Shown here: in pieces, positions 21,787 through 27,945 of the stretch | Numbering within the stretch: the stretch's first letter is position 1 | How the letters are laid out: every line of letters starts with the position of its first letter | Assembly (NCBI RefSeq): GCF_000611645.1 | Contig: NW_014013200.1 | Location: 1 to 27,945 of the forward strand | Length of the DNA stretch: 27,945 bases | Reading direction: 5' to 3' | From: Monoraphidium neglectum | Taxonomy: Eukaryota > Chlorophyta > Chlorophyceae > Sphaeropleales > Selenastraceae | Program-made: the position numbers and the translations under genes | Notes under the pieces: model-generated | Told to the model about the DNA's origin: nothing | Seen by the model: only the letters and a program-made list of their open reading frames with translations | Databases searched by the model: none

Positions 21787-23561
21787 GCCGACGAGGCAGG
21801 CGTGGCGGAGCCTGCCACCCCCCAGGAGTCTGACCCCCAGCTGCAGGGCCACGAGCGCAGCTTCGACGACGCCGCAAGCTCCCCCAGCGGCAGCGACGGA
21901 CGCACCAAGGCCCGCGGCGGGGCCAGCCGCGGCGTCAGCCCCGAGCCGGTGCCAGGCACTAGCTCGTGTGGCCTACGTCGGCCGGCGTCGGCCACATCAG
22001 CGGGTTCTGTCGCGACCGTGGGACCGCTGTTCTTGGCGCCTGCAGCAGCGTCCGTTGCGATTGAGGGCAGCGGCAAGCAATCAGAAGAAAGCGCGGCCGC
22101 TGCAGCGGCAGTGGCCGCTGCGTCGGCCGCAGCAGCGGCCGCGGCTCAGGAGGCGCTCGTGCAGCAGCACCTGCTGCAGCAGCTGCAGCAGTACCAGCGG
22201 CAGCTGGCGCTGGCGGGCGGCTGCGATCCCGCAGCGAGGGCGGATGGGGGCCTCGACTACTCGGCGCAGCAGGGAGTGGGCCAGCTAGGGGTCACCACCA
22301 TCCCTGCGGGCGTCGTGGGCACCTTCTTCCCAGTGGTGCGACCGAGCGCGACGTCCCTTGTCTTACCCCTCTCCCCAGACACCCACGCGCATTTACGAGG
22401 CACCTTGTTTTTGTCTGCCAGTCTTGCAAAATGAACACAGCACACTGCATTTTCGACATGAACACAGCACACCCACATGATTCCAGCAGCAGCCCGCACT
22501 GCATGCCGTGGCACGCCGCAATCACCCGCCGTTTGCGCAACCGACCCTGCCCGCCTGTCGGCACACTTCCCCTCCCACTGCAGGAGCGGCCCCGCCCCCC
22601 GCCGGCCGGCGACCAGGTCAACTTTGCGCAGCGCATCATGGAGATATGCTTCTCAGCTGTCAGCAACTGGCCCATGAACCTGCAGCTGCAGTTTGTCGTC
22701 GACGGCACACCCCGCAGCACGCCCGTGGACGTGACCGTCGGCCGCAGCATCTGCAAGAGCCAGGTCAGCGGCAGCCGGCAGGTCATCTACTACGTCCGCA
22801 ACCCCGCGCTGCTGCGCCTCGCGCGCAGCTTCGACGCGAGGACCGTGGGCTACCGCCTGGCCGGGCCAACGACGCTTGAGTGGCACCTGAGCACCGCGCC
22901 CGCGCCGCCGGCGGTGCCTGGGACGCCGGCGGGGTCGGCCGCTGCGGCCAAGGCGGGCCAGGGGAAGCGCAGGGTCATCACAAAGGGGCCGCGGGGGTCG
23001 GGCAGCGGGGTGTTCCTGGAAGCGCAAGAGTGGGACGCGGCCGCGACTGCTGCAGCTGCTGGCGGGGTGCAGCAGGGCGCAGCGGACGGCCCCGCGGCGC
23101 TGCAGCAGCAGGTGCTGATGTTGCAGCAGCAGCTCGCCAACGCCGCTGCGGGCGGCGCGGGCGCGGGCGCAGGGGTGGTCATGGGCGCGGGCGGCGCGGT
23201 CACGGACGCCGCCGGCCTGCAACAGCATCTGGGCCACTTGTCGCAGTGGCTCGCTGCGCAGCAGGCGCTGCTGCCATCTGCGGGGTTTGGCGCGCGCAGG
23301 CAGGCCAAGCGGCGTAAGCAGGAGCGCCCCAGCCGCGCCCCGTTCTACGCGGTGCACACTGGCGGTGTTGCACTGTACAGCGGCGCTCTGCCCAGGCGCT
23401 TTAGGGGCGGCGGCGGGGTTGGCAGCCGCGGGGGCTGCGGCTCGGACGGCGACGGCAGCGACGCGGGCGCCGCCAAGCGGGTGCGGCTCGGCGCCGGCGA
23501 TGCACTGGGTGCGCCGTGCCTGTCGCCTGGGCGGGCGTGCGCAGCTGCAGCCGAGCGGTGA
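21400..23561 (+). CDS. Poly-Gln nuclear-type protein of unknown family
   Basis: Two exons with strong GC3. Exon 1 runs from ATG 21400 (MKQGGIHHIALPAG) to a donor probably at 22336 (GTGCGA) or 22315 (GTGGGC). Exon 2 is 22584-23561, after a clear CTGCAG acceptor, both in phase 0, giving about 637 residues with the first donor. The N-terminal part has about 14 consecutive CAG codons (21742-21783), then Ser/Ala-rich sequence and a Gln-rich helix (QQHLLQQLQQYQRQL). Exon 2 opens with a compact, non-repetitive block of about 100 residues (VNFAQRIMEICFSAVSNWP, LQLQFVVDG, QVIYYVRNPALLRLARSFD, YRLAGPTTLEWHL) that I do not recognise. A Gln/Ala linker and a basic RRQAKRRKQERP motif, a likely nuclear signal, follow. 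The composition suggests a transcriptional regulator, which is inference only. A 5' exon may exist upstream of 21400. Confidence 0.7.
22432..22473 (+). repeat. Short direct repeat in intron of the poly-Gln gene
   Basis: ATGAACACAGCACAC occurs twice, 27 bases apart, inside the intron. It creates the apparent ATG of the second reading frame, which is therefore not the true start. Confidence 0.7.
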
Positions 23562-23700
23562 GGCGTTTTGGCACAACGGGGCTTTGTCGCGTGCGGGACG
23601 CGCCTGCAGTGCGTGCATTCACTGTTGCACAAGTGACGCGGACGCGACGGTGGTTGGCAGGGTTCGCAATGAGGCCCTGATCTGGCCTTGGGGCACCTGA

Positions 23701-25241
23701 AAATAACTATATGCTATCTACAATACATTGCACCTGCGGGGGTGCGGCGCGTACATCTCTGGGTCCCTTGTCTGTGAATACGCGCCCTGTTTGGCGCTGT
23801 GTGCCGCGTCGGGTTGCGTGTCAATTGGGGTGCGTGTATGTGGTTGTGCGCGCAACCGTACGCGCCACTGCATTCCTGTCAGCTCTTGTGCGCCTATGTG
23901 CGCCGCAGACTGCAACCCCAGGGGTGCATGTCGAACGGGCAGGAGCGCACATCATTACGGGGCCGAAAGCCTGCGACAAGTGCACGCATTGTCCCTGCAT
24001 TACCTAGGCAGCTGTGTGATGGCTCTTGACTGCCGACTGCTGTTGTGAGGGCTGGTGGTCTATCTTGCCCATGCCACCCAGCAACGCCCACGCACGGGCG
24101 CACCTGGTCAGTGGTGCCTTTGACACTGGGAAGAAGTTTGGTCCCATTTCTGGCGGCGCCACTTTCGTAAATTTGGCAGCGAGTGTGCAGCATGCTGCGC
24201 CATGTCACCACTGTGTGCAGCCGTCCTTGCGCGCTCGGCCTGGCCCGCCGGTCAACTCCTCACAGGCAGGGGTCGCCTTTAATGTGTTGAACTCCTTTGT
24301 CGCGCAGGGGGGCACGCTTTACTTGCGGCGCTCATCCCACATGTCGCACACTCAGCTTGCGCTTGTTGATGACCTCCCAACCTTATCAAAACCAAACGTT
24401 CCGCTTGTAATAATGGACAAATGGCATTTCCCAGCTTCGTGTGTGTTGAGGGTCAATGCCCTTGGGTCAAACCTTTCATCAGAGCCTTTTCCACGCCCTG
24501 CGCAACCTTCTTGCACATGACATAGCTGGCCCGCCCAATGCGCAACGCTGTGCCAAAGCTACCTCGCGCAGCCGAGGCAGGCTGGTGGAGTGGAGGCCTT
24601 GTGTGTGCAGACCATGGGCCACGCGATACTACGCGGTGCACGTGGCAGTGAACGAATTGTGGGCGGACTGAAATCCCGTTTGGTGCTTCCATTGGCGCTG
24701 CTTGAGCCGAGTGCTCCGCCCTTTGCTAAATACGCATCCCCAGATCTGCGGCGCGACAGCCTAAACTTTGCAAGAGAATCTGAGATTTTCAAGAAAAGTC
24801 ATCTTCTTTGCGGCTGGCTCTACGGCTGTGCCCTCGCATGAGAGCAGCAAAGAACGAGGATGGCGCGCGTCCTATGCGTTTGCCATGCTTGCACAACAGC
24901 TCGCTTACATGTGGAATAGTTTTGTATCCCATAATGCCGTTTCAGACACCCGCGACCCGCCTGCGTCGAACCTCGGTCAGGTGCCAGGGCTCGCAAGGGC
25001 CCTCGCTCGACCACTGTAGTGTCCTCTAGTCACTGTGAAGAATCCAAATCATTTACGTGCGCCCCACACGGGCGCAGCTCCCGCCCAGATTGCACCAAGA
25101 CTTCATCGACCGGGCTTTGCGTTCGCGCCGGCCGCGGACCCCGAAGTCTTTGTACAAGTCAAAATAGCACTCACTTAATGCTTGGGTACCCTTGACATTT
25201 CCCTGTCCTTCCCCACGTACCATCTGGCCCGGGGTGCAGCC
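23701..25241. other. Upstream region of right AP2 gene, no gene seen
   Basis: Non-genic DNA shared with 2163-3500. Open frames of about 100 codons at 23711-24007 and 23894-24211 (minus) have partial counterparts in the left arm. However, one is shifted in frame between arms and the other has no ATG and mostly amino-acid-changing differences, so I do not call them genes. Confidence 0.55.
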
Positions 25242-27709
25242 ATGGCGGAACCTGCACCTAAGCGGGGCCCTGGTGAGGCGGAGGCAGAGCGCACAACGAA
25301 AAGGCTGAAGGTTGACGAGAGCCCAGCGGCGCCGACCAGCACGACGGCTGCGCTCGCGTCGCCGCTGCCTGACCCGTTGCCAACATCGGCGCACGAAAAC
25401 GGGGTCGCAGCACCCCCCGCGCCTGCGGCGGGTGCCCTGCCGCAGTCGCTGCAGCTTCCGTCGCCGCCGCAGTCACCCCCACAAGAACGTTCACTAGTGG
25501 ATCTGGACTTCCAGATCATGCAGATCCTTGACGCCGCCGCTGAGGAGGGCGGCGCCGCGGCGGCCGGCGCGAGCCCTTCGCTTGGGGCCGAGGCGGCTGA
25601 GGGCGGCGCCAAGGCCCACGCGTCAAAGTTTCCATTGTATAATTTTTCAGATGAGGATGAAATGGCCGCTCGACAGCTATGGGGGCCAGGCTCGTTGGAA
25701 CCATGGCGCCTTTGGGTGGAGCGCGAGAAGGAGCAGGAGCAGCAGCAGCAGCAGGAGGAGCACCAGCACCAGCACATGCAGGAGCCAGACGATGAACCAA
25801 CAACGGACGGTTCGGGCGCGGCCATGGATTCTTTGCGCTTGTCCCGGGCTGCTGAAGCGCGTATTGTCGTCCAAACGGCCAGCAGCGCAGCTTCACAGGT
25901 GTGTGTGGTGTCCCCGCCAGCAGTCTACTCGCGGCCGCCCAACGTCCCGCCATCTTGGGTGCTCACGCAGCTTGAGGCCTGGGCCCCGCAGGCCCTGGAA
26001 GGGCCCTTTGCGGTGGCGATGTTGGCCCCGTATGGGCCCTTTGCGAGGGTGCAGTTGGGCCCGCCGAGGACGGTCGCAGCTGGGCTGCTGCCGTCGCCCC
26101 CGGGGTCGCGGGCGCTGGTGCTGCCGCCGAGCCCAACGCAGCAGGTCACGGCCGTCGCTGCCAGCCGGACAGCGCCGTCCGCCCCCGCCGCTGCGCCGCC
26201 CTCCACGCCTGCCGTCGCGGCGGCCGAAGACACACACCAGAGGCAGCAGGACATGGAGAAGCGGGCACTGGCGATTGGAGGCGAGTCAGCCGCGGCCGAA
26301 GGGGACGCGCCCGCGGCCGAGGACCAGCCGCTGGTCGCGGCGGCGCCGCCCGACCCCAACGACTGGCTGCCGCCGCCGCCCAACGTCCCGCCGTCGCCGG
26401 CGCTCATGCAGTCGGCGGCCACGACGGCCCTGCAGCGCCTGCTGGGGCCCTCCGCGGCGGTGCGGTCGGCCCCGCCGAGCACGGTCACCGCGGGGCTCCC
26501 GCCGGCACACCCTGGAGCGCGTGCGCTGGTGCTGCCCCCCGGCCTCATGCAGCAGGTCACGGCAGTCGCCGCCAGCCGGACCGCGCCGCCCACTCCCGCC
26601 GCATCGGCCGGTGCGGCAACGGCCGCGGTCGCGGCTGACGCGCCGCCGGGCGCGGACCCGTCGGCGCCGCCGGGGCGTGTGACGGCGCGGCAGTCGCGTG
26701 GCAGCAAGGCGAGGGCGCCGAGCGCGGTGCAGCGCATGCAGCGGCGGAAGAACGCCAGCCCTTCAACAAGCAGCTACAAAGGCGTCACGCGCCACAGGCG
26801 CACAGGACGATGGGAGGCGCACGTGAGCCGGGGCCGGGTGCGGCGTTGCATGGCGGCGCGGCCGGGGAATGTTGGCATGCAGAGGCGCGCTCTGCATGTC
26901 ATGCTTGAGCAACGGCCTCGGTCGGCCCCGCATGCACGTGTTCGCATGCACACAACACGCACGCGCGCGCACCTTGCGCGGTTGCCCCTCGCCCCCACCG
27001 CGTCAGATCTGGGACGGCGCGTCGCCGGCCGCGGGCAGCGACGGCGTGGCGGCCAAGCCTGGCGGCCGCGGCAAGCAGCTGTACCTGGGGAGCTACGACA
27101 CTGAGTTGGACGCTGCCAGGTGCGCCTGGGGGGCCGCGCCACCTGGGGTCGATGCTTTGTAGTTTTTGCCTCTGGCAGGGCGTCGGTGCAATAGGCTCCC
27201 TTCAGATGCAGTGGGTCTCGTTGGTCATGAATAGCCTGGGGGTGGCCAGGGCGCGATGCAGCATGTGCGCGTATGGCTGCGCCATGCAGGGGTGCAGCCG
27301 TGGCACATGGTTTCCTGCACCTACCACGGCACAGGCTGCACTATCTCTTTCAAGGTGCCTTGGCGGCTGCCAACGCCGTAAGCGTCAGCCCCACGCCCTG
27401 CACGGCCTGTGTGCCTGCCACTGCGACAATCCCCTCGTCCAGGCACCCGTCTCCGCTGCCCTCTCTTGCTCATCCCTTCGCCCTTTGCCCTGAACCCACT
27501 CACTCCCCTGCGTCACCCCCTTGTCTCCCCCCCCCTTACCCCACCACCTCAGGGTGTATGACCGCGCAGCCCTGGCTTTTTTCAAGCGCAAGGCTGTCCT
27601 AAATGTGAGCTCAAACCCCCTGACGCCCGCTCGGCCGCCTCCCGACTGGCGCCTCAGCCAGATGAACCCCGCGGGCCGCGCGGCGACGCAGCAACGCGCA
27701 CGCGCCTGA
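25242..27709 (+). CDS. AP2-domain transcription regulator (right paralogue)
   Basis: Predicted nuclear DNA-binding protein of 616 residues. Exons are 25242-26822, 27007-27119 and 27553-27709, with the same splice positions and phases as the left copy. The AP2 domain (about 510-582) is identical to the left one in every residue. The N-terminal basic cluster (KRGPGEAEAERTTKRLK) is also kept. Between them this copy has an extra acidic and Gln/His-rich segment (about 130-190, including EKEQEQQQQQEEHQHQHMQE). It also has a second, diverged copy of a Pro-rich module: RPPNVPPSWVL to AVAASRTAPSAP at about 230-310 against PPPNVPPSPALMQ to AVAASRTAPPTP at about 376-450. The left copy has the module once. 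The start at 25242 follows GCAGCC and matches the left start, and a stop lies upstream in frame. The C-terminal tail after the domain differs from the left copy and ends 42 residues earlier. Confidence 0.88.
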
Positions 27710-27945
27710 GGCGGAGCGCCCACGCATGTGTGGCGCATGCGCCACGCGCCCACTCCGCCGGGCGTCAGCCGCCTGTCGCCCTCCTTCGGCCCGCATGGCC
27801 TCAGGCCTCGTCAACCCGGAGCAGCAGCCGCCCCGCCGCCCACGCCGCGGCCCCCGAAAACACCGCTGCCAGCCCCAGCCATCTGCCGCCAACTGCCGCC
27901 AACCGCCGCCCAACCAATGCCAAATGCCGTTTGCCGCAGTTTTCG
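27710..27945. other. 3' flank of right AP2 gene with minisatellite
   Basis: Matches 1-130 plus part of the left AP2 exon 3 in reverse complement, so coding sequence of the left copy is non-coding here because of an earlier stop. GCCGCC-rich minisatellite units lie at about 27820-27920. No TGTAA signal is seen before the window ends. Confidence 0.6.

Larger units (their letters stand above)
23686..27945 (-). repeat. Right arm of large inverted duplication
   Basis: This is the reverse-complement counterpart of 1-3517. The inner junction is at about 23686-23700 (CCTTGGGGCACCTGA). Relative to the left arm it carries an extra segment of about 196 bp at 24219-24414, about 400 bp more coding sequence in AP2 exon 1, and about 150 bp more in AP2 intron 2 (roughly 27270-27420). 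A stretch at about 24770-24835 is also strongly diverged. The outer end may lie beyond the window. Confidence 0.9.

Noticed and set aside
22431..22583. ATG at 22432 as start of a separate gene for the second exon of the poly-Gln protein
   Set aside because: The stretch before 22584 lacks coding bias, consists partly of a direct repeat, and ends in a clear CTGCAG acceptor in matching phase with the upstream exon.

Overview
The window looks like nuclear DNA of a green alga (Chlorophyta). It is GC-rich and gene-sparse. Genes are split by GT-AG introns, some of which carry long (GT)n/(CA)n tracts. Coding exons have G or C at nearly every third position, and the proteins are rich in Ala, Pro and poly-Gln. 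The recognisable products are a plant-type AP2-domain regulator (two copies) and a plastid-targeted uroporphyrinogen decarboxylase. There are no bacterial operons, ribosome binding sites or CRISPR arrays. I cannot name the species.

Layout. (1) 1-3517 is the left arm of a large inverted duplication. It holds an AP2 gene on the minus strand (exons 2162-993, 787-675, 401-131) and its upstream DNA. (2) 3518-8806 holds a five-copy satellite (about 4690-5580), a small GC3-rich reading frame (6357-6851) and one copy of a second inverted repeat (about 7160-7915). (3) 8807-13800 holds exon-like blocks on the minus strand with strong coding bias but broken frames, interrupted by a run of N (10770-11479). 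They look like one or two poorly resolved or decayed genes, partly membrane-spanning. (4) About 14058-14830 is the other copy of the second inverted repeat. (5) 15719-19055 is a six-exon uroporphyrinogen decarboxylase gene on the minus strand, whose exon phases all agree. (6) 21400-23561 is a two-exon poly-Gln gene on the plus strand, of unknown family. (7) 23686-27945 is the right arm, carrying the second AP2 gene (exons 25242-26822, 27007-27119, 27553-27709).

How it fits together. The two AP2 genes are paralogues in inverted orientation, both pointing out of the window, with identical DNA-binding domains but diverged linkers. They flank a central block of about 20 kb that includes a tetrapyrrole-pathway gene. 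Nothing in the sequence shows that the AP2 proteins regulate the central genes. The arrangement is best read as a segmental inverted duplication, or possibly a collapsed or misjoined assembly. All reading-frame joins are my own by-eye splice models without transcript support.
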